In this document: positions 12,795 to 22,819 of the stretch, one piece after another | How the letters are laid out: each line of letters opens with the position of its first letter | Numbering within the stretch: the stretch's first letter is position 1 | From: Verticillium longisporum | Lineage: Eukaryota > Ascomycota > Sordariomycetes > Glomerellales > Plectosphaerellaceae | DNA: 64,000 bases | NCBI GenBank assembly: GCA_019188255.1 | Contig: JAETXT010000002.1 | Span: forward strand, 2,976,001-3,040,000 | Direction of reading: 5' to 3' | The notes under the pieces: model-generated | Told to the model about the DNA's origin: nothing | Seen by the model: the letters and a program-made list of their open reading frames with translations, nothing else | Databases searched by the model: none | Translations under genes and position numbers: made by a program

Positions 12795-15700
12795 TTAGCT
12801 GCCTCGAGGCCGTCCCCGGGGCCGCCCGCGACCTCCCACGCCTCGCATGCCCCGCACGACACCCCGGCCGCGGATGGGCCGCACGGCAGGCACGTTGGGC
12901 ATATCACCGTCGCTGCTGTCATCATCACTTTCTGAGGCTGGCAGCGAACCGCTGAGACGCCGTGGCGCGTCGTTGTCCCCGCCTTCAAAGTCCGAGTCCG
13001 AGTGCGACCCGAGGCGAACAATTGTCGGCTTCGATTTGACCGGCAGCCGGGGTGGCGGGGATGGCTCCAGCTCGCGCGGTCCAGGAAGCGATTCGACAGA
13101 CGGAGAGCGAGACGGTGATTCCACCTGGAAGTCTTCATCCTCGTCTTCGGTTTGCCGTCGCCGGCCGTCAGTCGCAGGCTTCGCCTCGAGAGGGGGCGCC
13201 AGGTCCGTCTCGGGGAAGACGTCGTCGGAGGGCACTGGAGTCTTGTGCGCCGCGCCTGCGTCGTCCGGGGCCGTGTCCTTCGGCGTCGGTGCGCGCGGCG
13301 TGATCGAGCTCCTGCTGGCTATCTTGCCACCCCTAGAGTTGCGAAGGCCGCCGCGATTTCCGATCTTAAACTTCTTTCCGCGGGCTGCCATTCGCTCCGC
13401 CATGGACATCTGCGTCGACGCTTTTGCAGGGGGTGTTTCCTGAGGTTGTATCTTACGGGGACGGCCACGGGGACGCTTTACGCCTGGTTCGGTAGCTGCA
13501 GGCTTCGGCACAGGCTTCGGTCCGCTCCTGGCCTGGCGAGCTGCTGACGGCTTGCCAAAGTCACCATCGTCGTCATCTTTCTCTGCTGAACCATGTGCTG
13601 ACTCGGCCCCTGAATCGTCACCAATGTCCACTGCCTTGGTGGCGGGCAGCTCTTCAAGGTCCAGCATCTCAGCATCCTCGGCGAGTTCCACGCCCGATCT
13701 GCGGTTCGCCCTCGCAGCGCGTCTGCGAGCAGCAAGCTCGGCTGCCGAGGGGTCAGCCGGCTTATCGGGGCTGCCTGTAGCTTCCACAGCATCGGGCTTC
13801 CCCGATCGCCGTCCGGGACCTCTACGTTTTGGCTCGCCGTCATTAACCATCGCTTCATGCCCGCCCGACGTAGTCTGCCCGAGCAGTTCGCGAACGGCAT
13901 CCGAGGCCCCCAGTAAGGGATCATCTGGTTCTGCGCCAAGGACCGGCGGGTCGACGTGCTCGCGTGGCTTGCGTGGACCTGGGTGTGTTTCCCACGCTGG
14001 TAGCACATCGTCCGCGTCTTCCACAAACGGCTCGTCAGCCTCCGCGTACGATATCATTGGCTTTGCATGGCGAAGAGAGGGCACATTGGCCGGGAACACA
14101 GGTTGCTTATGCTTTCCGGCTTGGTCTTCGGCTTCCTGCGTCAGTTGAGCTGAGGGTTCGACAGACTCGTCCTCCTGCATTGTCGTGTCCGCAGCCGAAG
14201 CGTCGGCGCCGGCCTGTGCGGCGCCGAAAAGGGCAGGGTCCATGGAAGACATCTCAACGTTGTTGTCTCTTTTCCTTCTTTTGTGAGGTTTGGGCCCTGT
14301 GAAGTCGGGGTCAACCTCGTCCTGCTGCTTCGCCCTTCTCTTCTGAGCGCGAAGCGCCTTTTTGACGACTTCAGCCTCTTCGTCAAATGCCAAGGCATCG
14401 GCCGAGGGGATCTGGAAATGATCGAAAAGAATTTGGTCAGGTCCGTTGTCTTGGTCGTAGTATCCCATACCGAGCATGCGCTGTCCGCCGAGCATCACGG
14501 GATCCGGGTAGGCAGAATCATCGCCCAAGTCAGTAGTCATCATGGTTTCATCGGGATCCAGTAAAATGGTTGGCGGGTCAACTTCATGATGTGCGTCGTT
14601 GGGATCTGGGCCGTTCGGATCGAGATACTGCTGGCCTTCAAAAGCGTGACTCTGGTCGCCGTAGCCATTGATGAGCTGATCATGGCCAGTCTGCGGCATG
14701 GAAGTTGTGGTGACATTTGCAATGGCTTCCTCGGCCGCCTGCCCAATGCTATCCTGGGCCTTGGCCGTATCCGCTTGCTCGCGAAGGTTCTTCATTCTCT
14801 TGCTGTCAGTCGTGCGGCCATCTTCACCCATGGCCTTCAGCCAGTTCAAGTTGTGGACCCTAAAGTCGACAAGTAGTTCAACGCTTCGGTCATCTGCGAC
14901 AGCTTTGGTATCGTGGCCGAGAAGAGTGTTCTTGGGCATGTACGGGTCGCCGAGCTGGACGCGCCGGCACGCACCGCAATTGCAGATGCCCAAACACTTG
15001 GGACACAGCCAATTCTCGTTCTCCAGCACTGTTTGCGGCATCATGTCGAAAGCACGATAGAGTACGCCATAGCAGTAGCGCTCCTTGCACTGGGGATTCC
15101 TGCAGTCGAGGACCAGGTAGGCATAATCCTTGTGGCAGCACACATGGCATCGCTTGAGATCGCCCTTCTTGGCCTTTCGCTTGTACTTTTTCTTCTTCTT
15201 CTTTGGCCGGCCCTGATCGTCGAGGTCTGGTTCCTGTTCCGACTCGCTCGGTACAATCTCTGCCTCGGGTTGTGAAATGTCCTTGAAAGGGCGTCGCTTG
15301 AGTGCTTCCTGGCAGATCTGCGCTGTTGACTTTTTGCCCTGGCGGGTTCTTGCAACCTCGAGTGGCTGCGGAGACAGCTCCATGTCGACAAATCCGTCGT
15401 TCTTGATGACCATGGTCCGAAAGGTTTCGTAGTCAGTCACCAGAGTGTTCCAGTCAAACTGCTCACACCACGTCAACCCAGATTGGCACATGCAAGATCG
15501 TCCCATGGCATAGCATCCCATGCAGACATCGTAGGCATCCTCGTCACCCGTGACGAGGGTCCTCACGCAACTCTTGCAGGTTAGGAAGCGGTTGAAGATA
15601 TTGCAGCGGCAGTAGGAGCAGATGACGCATGAGTCGAACTCGACAAATTCGACGGCTTTCTCTTTTGTCGCAAACATTTCGTCCGTCATGATTTCCGCGA

Positions 15701-16988
15701 ACAGGCCGAAAAGATGTCGGAAGTCGGTGGTCAATTGTTGGAAGCGCGGAGAGGAACGGAACAGCTCCTGACCAAAGCCTTCGAAACCAAGCATGCTCAT
15801 CTCGTTCTTTTCCTCTGCCTCCTGCAGCCGTTGATGATACCGTTTGAGGGTGTAGTAGATGATGGCCTTGTTCTTGTACTGCTCGTCGCGGCAGACAAGT
15901 CGGGCCTTGGGTAGGGCCTCGTGCAGGGCCAGGTCGAGGGTCTCGGCGGTTGTCCTGTTCCAGGCGACCTTCATCGTGCGCGTGCCACGGTTCCAGACCT
16001 GGTGTGGTGCGAGGGGCGGGATGAGAATGAAGTCGCCTGGTCTCTGGTCAACAATGTAGACTGGAAATGTGGCCTTCTTCCATGCATTGATCTGGGCGAA
16101 ATGCTTCTCAATCTCAACGTCGTGACCCAGCATGGAGAGAAAGTACTCCCGGACAACCTCGCGGTCCTTGGTCTCGGTCATGAACCAGATGGAGCTTCCT
16201 GGCTTTTCTCCGTTTTCGTCGCTAGAAGCTTCCACCATGATGTTCTGTCCCAGACTCGCGCACATTTCTCTGTGGGCGGGTGTATACGTGCCCTCGTGGC
16301 CGATGTAGCACATGAGGTTCTGAGCCCTCATCTCCTCGGGAAGGCTGGACATGAGGTCTCCAGCGCAAGCAGCGGTAGCCTCGGATGCGCCGCCAAAGAT
16401 GCCGTCGTTGCGCGTGCCTCCACCTCCTCTCTCTGTGATGTTCTCATTCATGTAAAAGAGGCTTGGCGGAATGACCTTCTGCAGTTGCTCTTGCCATTCT
16501 GGGGGGCAGTCGATGTCCTTGAGATACAGTCGCTGTCGGCGCTCATCGCGGTAGTTGCTAGGTGTCCACTGGTTTGTGAGCTGTTTCATGGATCGCAGGT
16601 AATGTCCGGTCGTCATGGGAACGTCGTTCCCAGCTCCGATGTCGCGAACATTCTCTTCTGCAGCACCTGTCAGCATGCTGTCGCAAACAAAGTGGGCAAG
16701 ATGAAAAGATGGCCTACGTTTCTTGTCGTACGTCGCCTCGAGCCAGTCTCTGCTGAAGATGTCGCGGGGCAAGACTTCATTCCAGCCTTCAATGACCAGA
16801 GGTTTGCCGCCGTTGATGACGTGAAGCATCACCAGCTTCTCAAACTCCTCGGGGCCCAGATTGCGGATCTGGCGGGTCGAGATACGAAGGACCCATTCAA
16901 AGTTGGCGCATCGATCGACCAAGGTGTAGAGGTCCAAGTCCGGCGATATAGGGTCGAACTTGGCCTGAGGATGCATCGAGGTTGGCAT
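12795..16988 (-). CDS. JmjC-domain protein with 4CXXC_R1 zinc finger and AT-hooks
   Basis: Nuclear chromatin protein of 1397 aa in one exon; ATG at 16988-16986, stop at 12797-12795. A JmjC domain spans roughly 180-350: the Fe(II) ligands are visible as H239-x-E241 (AHREMC) and H329 (APHQVWN), so dioxygenase (demethylase-type) chemistry is possible. A first Cys cluster at 454-501 (CVICSYCRC, CKSC, CMGC) is followed by a KKKKKKYKRKAKK basic patch and a second cluster at 614-674 (CHVCCHK, CRNPQCKERYC, CPKCLGICNCGAC) that matches the zf-4CXXC_R1 module of CDCA7 and plant IBM1-like proteins. The C-terminal half is acidic/disordered with AT-hook cores: KRPRGRPRK, and RGRPRGRPRGS at the extreme C-terminus. 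Demethylase substrate is unknown. It is convergent with NIC96. Confidence 0.88.
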   Translation of the reverse strand: MPTSMHPQAKFDPISPDLDLYTLVDRCANFEWVLRISTRQIRNLGPEEFEKLVMLHVINGGKPLVIEGWNEVLPRDIFSRDWLEATYDKKRRPSFHLAHFVCDSMLTGAAEENVRDIGAGNDVPMTTGHYLRSMKQLTNQWTPSNYRDERRQRLYLKDIDCPPEWQEQLQKVIPPSLFYMNENITERGGGGTRNDGIFGGASEATAACAGDLMSSLPEEMRAQNLMCYIGHEGTYTPAHREMCASLGQNIMVEASSDENGEKPGSSIWFMTETKDREVVREYFLSMLGHDVEIEKHFAQINAWKKATFPVYIVDQRPGDFILIPPLAPHQVWNRGTRTMKVAWNRTTAETLDLALHEALPKARLVCRDEQYKNKAIIYYTLKRYHQRLQEAEEKNEMSMLGFEGFGQELFRSSPRFQQLTTDFRHLFGLFAEIMTDEMFATKEKAVEFVEFDSCVICSYCRCNIFNRFLTCKSCVRTLVTGDEDAYDVCMGCYAMGRSCMCQSGLTWCEQFDWNTLVTDYETFRTMVIKNDGFVDMELSPQPLEVARTRQGKKSTAQICQEALKRRPFKDISQPEAEIVPSESEQEPDLDDQGRPKKKKKKYKRKAKKGDLKRCHVCCHKDYAYLVLDCRNPQCKERYCYGVLYRAFDMMPQTVLENENWLCPKCLGICNCGACRRVQLGDPYMPKNTLLGHDTKAVADDRSVELLVDFRVHNLNWLKAMGEDGRTTDSKRMKNLREQADTAKAQDSIGQAAEEAIANVTTTSMPQTGHDQLINGYGDQSHAFEGQQYLDPNGPDPNDAHHEVDPPTILLDPDETMMTTDLGDDSAYPDPVMLGGQRMLGMGYYDQDNGPDQILFDHFQIPSADALAFDEEAEVVKKALRAQKRRAKQQDEVDPDFTGPKPHKRRKRDNNVEMSSMDPALFGAAQAGADASAADTTMQEDESVEPSAQLTQEAEDQAGKHKQPVFPANVPSLRHAKPMISYAEADEPFVEDADDVLPAWETHPGPRKPREHVDPPVLGAEPDDPLLGASDAVRELLGQTTSGGHEAMVNDGEPKRRGPGRRSGKPDAVEATGSPDKPADPSAAELAARRRAARANRRSGVELAEDAEMLDLEELPATKAVDIGDDSGAESAHGSAEKDDDDGDFGKPSAARQARSGPKPVPKPAATEPGVKRPRGRPRKIQPQETPPAKASTQMSMAERMAARGKKFKIGNRGGLRNSRGGKIASRSSITPRAPTPKDTAPDDAGAAHKTPVPSDDVFPETDLAPPLEAKPATDGRRRQTEDEDEDFQVESPSRSPSVESLPGPRELEPSPPPRLPVKSKPTIVRLGSHSDSDFEGGDNDAPRRLSGSLPASESDDDSSDGDMPNVPAVRPIRGRGVVRGMRGVGGRGRPRGRPRGS

Positions 16989-17722
16989 CTTGAGCGTCGA
17001 GTTGGGGGTGGTGCGGTCACCACATCACAGGAGGATAGATGTCCTGATGATTTGTGTCGCCTGATGGCACTTGTGCACAGATCTTTGCGTTCGTGTGTAG
17101 TATCGACGCGTCGAGTGGTGTTCCATCAGGCGATCTGATATCGTGGTGTTGTTTGCGACAGGTTGCAATGCGATCGCAGGTAAAGAATAAAGTGGCAGTT
17201 GACGTCGGCGCGTCAGGCAGGTGTCTTGGGGGACCGAAGACCAATGGGAAATGTGCCGGCGGTGGTTCAGCGGGGTGCAGCCAATAGCAGGGGTAGCTAG
17301 CCACCTTAAGCCCAGAGCCGTACCTTCTCAGGTACAGAGGCACCTTGTCTGAGGTAGGTACCTAGGTACCAGGTAATGTAGGTAGGTACCTTAGTGAAGT
17401 ACGTACCTGAGAATGGTAGTTCCTTCAACGTAAGGCGACGACCCAGAGGCAGACACCTTGTTCACCCAAATGGATTTTGAACATCAAATCGACTTCATGG
17501 TGTTGCGACAGGCGGTAGCACTGGTCACCAGCATAATCACATACCCAACGAACTCTTGGTCCATGGCCAGGATGTTTACATAATTATGAGCTGTCTATCG
17601 AAATAAAGCAATCCGGACTCGCACCGTTCATGCGCCCAGGAAAAACACCAGAACACACACGTCTATGTATTCTCCAACCTCGGACATGTCTCGTACTGAC
17701 CAGTCTTTACCAATAACTTTCC
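16989..17722. other. Intergenic: JmjC promoter side
   Basis: Contains the promoter of the leftward JmjC gene and the 3' region of the next leftward gene. The only notable sequence is a GGTACC/CCTAGG-rich tract (separate entry). The region around 17560-17650 is AT-rich, fitting a 3' untranslated region. Confidence 0.5.
17338..17410. repeat. GGTACC/CCTAGG palindromic tract
   Basis: Repeated short self-complementary words (GAGGTAGGTACCTAGGTACC and relatives) in about 70 bp of intergenic DNA. The same words recur at about 3233-3257, 30470-30493, 41971-42040, 46510-46550 and 62476, always outside genes. Confidence 0.65.
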
Positions 17723-18851
17723 TTACAGGGCAGCAACCAGCCCGACGCCAGCCAGAGCCGCGACGGTCCAGACAGCCATCACGCCTCCAACAGCCCCCCA
17801 AATGCCCGCAGAGCGCACTGCCGACGCACCGCTCTCTTCGACCGGATCGGTGCTCCCTCCGGTGGTGCTGCTGCTGGGGGCGGCGCTGCTGGAGGCGGCG
17901 CTGTTGGTCTCGGCAGCGCCCTTGTTGAAGAGGATGACAGCAGGCGTGCCCTTGACACCAACCCATGGGCCATCTGGGTAGTACTCCTCGTCTGGTCCCT
18001 CCGGCCCAAAGGTGTACGCAGCAGTAGAGGGCTCACCGTACGTCTGGTCGGGATCGGGGATGGGGAAATAAAAGGTCTGGGTCGTGGTGGTCCCCTGATA
18101 GTCCCAGGTCGCCGTCGTTGTTGTTGTCAGATATATTTCCGTTGCGGATGCTGACCCCGAGGCGAGGGGCGTAGAGCTTGTCACGCAGCCGGTCGAGCCA
18201 GCGAGCTCGGAGACGGGAAAGTTCGTGTAGCACATGTCCATCTGCAGGTTCATTGTGTGACCGCTGTTCGGGTGCGGAACGCATCATGTCAGCCCTCGGC
18301 TTCGTGCTTGTAGATCGGTGGGTTCAGAGAGAGAGGAGGCAGTGGACGTACCTGGGGCAGCAGATGATAGCCGTCTCCCGCGGCTCAAGGGCGGACGTGA
18401 TCTGGTTGGCGAGAAAGTTGCCCGGCGGCATGGCGCCCTCCGGCTCACCGAACTCCGTGAACGCCGGATCGAACGCGCCGGTGACGCTGGCCGAGCCGTT
18501 GAGGGCAGCCGCCACCCCGGCCGTCTCCCATCCCGAAGGACAGTGGTAGCCGGGCGAGTTGTAAAAGATCGGCAGTCTCGCCTCGGCGGTTGGCGTTGGT
18601 TCGGCCGCTGCTTTGGAGAGCGATGTCCAGAGTTCATCCCGCTGTTCGCCAAGCGGCAGACATTCGTTGCCGCGGGGTCCTGTCTCGTTGCGGCATTCAC
18701 CTACAACGGCCCATGGCCATGCTGAAAGACCAGAAGGAGCAACACCTCTCAAGCCAAAGTCGCTGGTCGCACAAGATTCTGGGGCGGTGAAGGTGGTGGT
18801 CAGAGGCCCGACGTTGATCAAGGTCAACAGGTTGACAACGGAAGAAGGCAT
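17723..18851 (-). CDS. Ser/Thr-rich surface-type protein, function unknown
   Basis: Two exons, 18851-18352 and 18263-17723, with an 88-nt intron (GTACGT donor, CTGAC branch, CAG acceptor); 346 aa. I do not recognise a domain. Visible features are FTAPESC near the N-terminus, YNSPGYHCPSGW, and CCPSGHTMNLQMDMCY across the splice site, which together recall a fungal family with paired Cys in the extracellular part. A Ser/Ala/Thr-rich stalk (about 285-315) is followed by a hydrophobic tail (AGIWGAVGGVMAVWTVAALA) that runs to the last residue with no cytoplasmic domain, as in a GPI-anchor signal or a tail anchor. No classic signal peptide follows the ATG, and an in-frame TAA lies just upstream, so either an upstream exon is missed or export is unconventional. 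Confidence 0.7.
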
Positions 18852-20176
18852 CGTAATGCTTAGGCAAACGATGGAGGAAATTAGTATTTGAGAAATAGTT
18901 CGAAGGGTGTCTCGATGCTCCCAGTGTGCTTGCTGTGGTCAATGTGAATAAGTGTGTCTACAAAGCCCATAGTCACGATATCGTCGGCGTCAGGTCCATT
19001 CTTTATAACGCAACTTGCTACGAGCCCATGGTCACAATGAGGCCTCTCGGCTTCGCGCTGCGGCGGCCGAGTTGCGGCACGGTTTAGGCAGCGCACTGCA
19101 CCGACACCCAAACGACCACGCTCCGCCTCGCAGGGCCTCCCCAGCTGGCCATGGGGGAGATGAGCAGTGTGTAGAGTGGTAGTTGTGCCCCAGCATTTGT
19201 CGCCCAATCTGGGGATTGCCAAGGATTTCTTCTTTTTCGTTTTAGTCTTATACAGAAGTTCCTGTTATCCCGCGGGGCGCGTTGCTTCACACTCTGTGTA
19301 CAAGCCACCACCAGCCGCGCCTTTCTTACGTGACCCCAGTAACCGGTGCTGTCGTGAGCTCGTTCTCCTGAGGCGGTGGGCCTCATTCTGGCGGTCAGCA
19401 CTCCAACAAGCTGGAGATCCAGTTGCCCGTGCGGAGCCACGGTCCGGGGCCGCACAGCAATCGGCAGCAACAGCCGTCCATCTTGTGCGATCGATGATTG
19501 AGGCGCAGCCTGTTGGACGTGTGCGCAGTCTCGTCAGGGAGGTACCCGTCGGTGCAACCAGCGCCTCTCTATTACCATGCAATGCAGTCATGTGACAGCC
19601 AAAGGCATGGACATGGACTTGCTTTTATGTGCTGCATTCTTTTTGATTCACGATTACCAGTGACGGCCAGAAGGACAACAAGACCTGCGATGGCTCCGAA
19701 TCGGTGATGGGGCAAAACAAGACAGGATGCTCTGCGGTCAGAGCAATCAGGCTAAGAGCCATCAGTCAACCATTGTTGCAAGATGTATGAGCGCTGTTCA
19801 CGCAGCCTCCGAAACAGGCAGGACGAGTTCTCGTTGAGTCTCATGAATGTCTTGAAGGAGCCGAGATTTACGCGATATCTTGGTTCGGGGCGCGTTCCAG
19901 CTCTAGCCAGGTACGATAAGAATGGAAACCCGCAAAGTCGTGTGAGGCACGGACCACTTTGTCGATTTGGGAGCGAATGAGCAAAGTCCATGCCATCTAC
20001 ATTTTTGACCAAAACTGACCTTGGCGATACACGATTTAAATTCACAACCGTCCTCGGCTTGCGTGTGCTCACATCAGTCTGGCTGGGGGGCGATGAACGG
20101 TTCTCTCTTTCTGTACATGTACCGGTAACTGTGAGTAGCTCTTCTCCGCCAGATTCCCTTCCAGCAACTGACATTG
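18852..20176. other. Intergenic: divergent promoter region before COQ2
   Basis: About 1.3 kb between two divergent genes. Several frames of 60-140 codons on both strands overlap each other and lack codon bias. I see nothing else. Confidence 0.5.
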
Positions 20177-21409
20177 ATGAGTGTTGTCTTGAGAATGGTT
20201 AGACTCCCTGTGAGCCCGGCATGGGCGGCTCGTGGACTACAAGCTCGTGCGTTTTCACTTTCGTCTGGGAGAATACCCGCCGATCTGGCACTACGACCAT
20301 ACAGGAAACCCCAGACAAGCATTGTTCAGCGGACCCTGAACTGCCCGCCGGCGCTCGTTTCTCTCACCTCAGCAAGATGTGCTACCACTGCTGTCACCCC
20401 TGACAGCTCACCAGCTCCCCTGGCTGAACCCGTATACACGCCGCCGACGACGGGCATCCTCTCTGTTCTGCCGAAGTCATGGGTCCCCTACGCTGAGCTC
20501 ATCCGTATCGACAAGCCAACCGGCACCTACTACCTCTTCTTCCCCTGTCTCTTCTCAACCCTCATGGCCGCACCAATGGCCATGCCCATGGCCAGCCCCC
20601 TGTCCGTCCTGGGAACGACCCTCCTCTTCTTCTCCGGCGCTCTCATCATGCGCGGCGCCGGCTGTACCATCAACGACCTGTGGGACCGCAACCTTGATCC
20701 TCACGTCACTCGCACGCGTTTCCGCCCCATCGCCCGCCGCGCTGTCACGCCTTTCAACGCTCTCGTCTTCACCGGTGCCCAGCTGTTCGCGGGTCTCGGC
20801 ATCCTCCTCTCCTTCCCGCTACAGTGCCTCTACTACGGCGTCCCGAGTCTCCTCTTCGTCGCCTCGTACCCCCTCGCCAAGCGCGTCACCTACTACCCTC
20901 AAGCCGTTCTCGGCCTGACATTCTCCTGGGGCGCCTTCATGGGCTTCCCCGCCCTTGGCGTCAATCTGCTCGCCAACAGCGCGGCGCTGACGGCCGCCGC
21001 CTGCCTCTACTCGTCCAACATTGCCTGGACGGTGCTGTACGACATGATCTACGCCCACATGGACATCAAGGACGACGCCAAGGCGGGCATCAAGAGCATC
21101 GCCCTCAAGCACGACGCCGACACGAAAAAGGTCCTCACGGGCCTGGCCGCTGTCCAGATTGGCCTGCTCGGCGCCGCCGGCGTTGCGGCCGGTGCTGGCC
21201 CTGCCTTCTTCATCGGCAGATGCCGCGGCGCGCTCGTGAGGCTCCGCATCATGATCAAGCGCGTCAACCTCAAGAGCGTCAAGGACTGCTGGTGGTGGTT
21301 CGTCAACGGCTGCTGGATCACCGGCGGCGTCATCGGCATGGGCCTCGGCGTGGACTACGCTGTGCGGTACGCCGCTGACGACGAAGACAAGATGGCGATT
21401 GTTCAATAG
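20177..21409 (+). CDS. COQ2: 4-hydroxybenzoate polyprenyltransferase COQ2
   Basis: Mitochondrial inner-membrane UbiA-family enzyme that joins the polyprenyl chain to 4-hydroxybenzoate, the first committed step after ring and tail are made in ubiquinone synthesis. Single exon, 410 aa. Residues 1 to about 45 are Arg/Ser/Ala-rich with almost no acid, a matrix-targeting presequence (MSVVLRMVRLPVSPAW). The first Asp-rich motif NDLWDRNLD is at 166-174 and the second is YDMIYAHMDIKDD; both bind prenyl diphosphate via Mg2+. Several hydrophobic helices follow, e.g. LGTTLLFFSGALIM and VLGLTFSWGAFMGF. The ATG at 20177 is the first in frame; a second at 20195 would shorten the presequence by six residues. 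Confidence 0.93.
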   Translation: MSVVLRMVRLPVSPAWAARGLQARAFSLSSGRIPADLALRPYRKPQTSIVQRTLNCPPALVSLTSARCATTAVTPDSSPAPLAEPVYTPPTTGILSVLPKSWVPYAELIRIDKPTGTYYLFFPCLFSTLMAAPMAMPMASPLSVLGTTLLFFSGALIMRGAGCTINDLWDRNLDPHVTRTRFRPIARRAVTPFNALVFTGAQLFAGLGILLSFPLQCLYYGVPSLLFVASYPLAKRVTYYPQAVLGLTFSWGAFMGFPALGVNLLANSAALTAAACLYSSNIAWTVLYDMIYAHMDIKDDAKAGIKSIALKHDADTKKVLTGLAAVQIGLLGAAGVAAGAGPAFFIGRCRGALVRLRIMIKRVNLKSVKDCWWWFVNGCWITGGVIGMGLGVDYAVRYAADDEDKMAIVQ

Positions 21410-21754
21410 ATGCGATAGACCTGTAATACTTTTGTGACTGTAATGTATCACGTTGTACCTGTACATCATAACTACGCCTGCTCTCTCGTTCGTCATTCAT
21501 CACCATCGATGGCACGTTCAATATGATGTCTCGTCGCCGCGCAGAAGCAAATTTCCGTGCCTGGTGTTCGATTTTGACACCTCGCCACAAGCAGGTGGAC
21601 GTTTATGATCTTGTTTCATTCATCGACCAAATGTCTGCCTTCCGAGAGTATCAGGACCGTGACCGTATGATCCATGCCCAATGCAAAGCGTGAACTCCAA
21701 GTGCCGAAATTTTCCGTTTCTCCTTCCACACGACGACCCTTGCGAGCCGACCGT
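21410..21754. other. Intergenic between convergent COQ2 and RPS23
   Basis: 345 bp shared 3' space of two convergent genes. No coding frame or RNA gene seen. Confidence 0.5.
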
Positions 21755-22301
21755 TTACGAACGGGGCTTCTCCTTCTTCTCCTTCCACAGGGCGAGCAGA
21801 CCGACACCGGAAACCTTGACGACCTTGAAGCGGACACCGGGGATATCACCCTTGGCCTTGCCCTTGCGACCGAAACCGGCGAGCAGGACCTCGTCGTTCT
21901 CGTCAACGAAGTTGAGGCAACCGTCGTTGGGGACTGGACGGAGTGTTAGCAATCGTGTCGTGTGCGACGTTGAGGTTTTCCAGGTCACGCCACGCCAACG
22001 GGCGCGCGACTCTCTGTCTTCCTCCTATCCTTCAGGGCGTGGGGTGTATCATACCGAAAGCGGTGACCTTCTTGCCGTTCTTGATCAACTGAACACGAAC
22101 ACACTTTCGGATGGCCGAGTTGGGCTGCTTGGCCTCGACACCGACCTTCTCGAGGACGATGCCCTTGGCGTGAGAGGAGCCACCGAAGGGGGAGGACTTG
22201 AAGGCGGTTCCCAGAGCACGCTTCTTGTATCCCAGATCCGCCCAGCGCTGGTCCTTCCTGTTGAGGCGCAGCTTGCGCGCCGCGTTGAGTCCACGAGCCA
22301 T
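21755..22301 (-). CDS. RPS23: 40S ribosomal protein S23 (uS12)
   Basis: Decoding-centre protein of the small ribosomal subunit. Coding exons 22301-22055 and 21933-21755, with a 121-nt intron that splits the Val codon of VTAF-VPNDGC (GTATGA donor, CAG acceptor); 141 aa. Conserved blocks read cleanly: [34 protein letters not shown] and [20 protein letters not shown], including the PNSA loop. The N-terminus reads [11 protein letters not shown], whereas the family usually starts [14 protein letters not shown] (recalled), so it is about four residues short. The 5' splice exon upstream contains no ATG, which supports this start. Highly expressed ribosomal protein genes in these fungi commonly have a leader intron, as here. 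Confidence 0.93.
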
Positions 22302-22306
22302 GGTTG

Positions 22307-22487
22307 CTGCAGCACCGAGATGTTAGTGATTTTTGCTCTTGTGTGTGGTGCTTTTTTTTCGCCTCCTTCTTGTTCGATGATGTGAGGCGAGACGGGCGGC
22401 GGCGATGAAAAGGGACAGAAATTCGATCGTTCGGAAGCAATCGGTGCAGAGGAGGCGACGGGCGTTCGACAGGGCGTGCGTACGTAC
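22307..22487 (-). other. Leader (5'UTR) intron of RPS23
   Basis: 181 nt with a GTACGTACG donor (22487), a CACTAACAT branch site near 22325 and a CTGCAG acceptor (22307), ending five bases before the RPS23 ATG. No ATG occurs in the nearby upstream exon, so translation begins in the second exon. Inferred from splice signals only. Confidence 0.65.
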
Positions 22488-22819
22488 CGATTTAGTGAGG
22501 TATCGCGGGTGATGACTTGATTGATGGGTGGTGACTGGGCGTAGGCTGCGAAAAGTCGGGATACTGGGAGCTTTCGTCGCTGTAGCGGAGCCGAGAGGAA
22601 ATTCTGTAGGGTTTGACGACCCTAGAGGGGTGGCTTGGGCGAAGCGGGTCACGTGCATGATAAGATAAGCTAGGGTCAATGATGCGGAGAGTCGGTCGAC
22701 GGTGCGGATCCCTCAGCTCGCCGTGCGTCATCCAATCATTGCAAGGATTCGTCGCTATTCTTGCAGCAGACACCCAACCCCATCGGCGACTGGAACTTCT
22801 TCCAACCGTTCCCTGTGCG

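Noticed and set aside
15921..17138. 405-codon frame on the + strand
   Set aside because: Antisense shadow of the JmjC gene; GC-rich coding DNA commonly leaves the opposite strand open.
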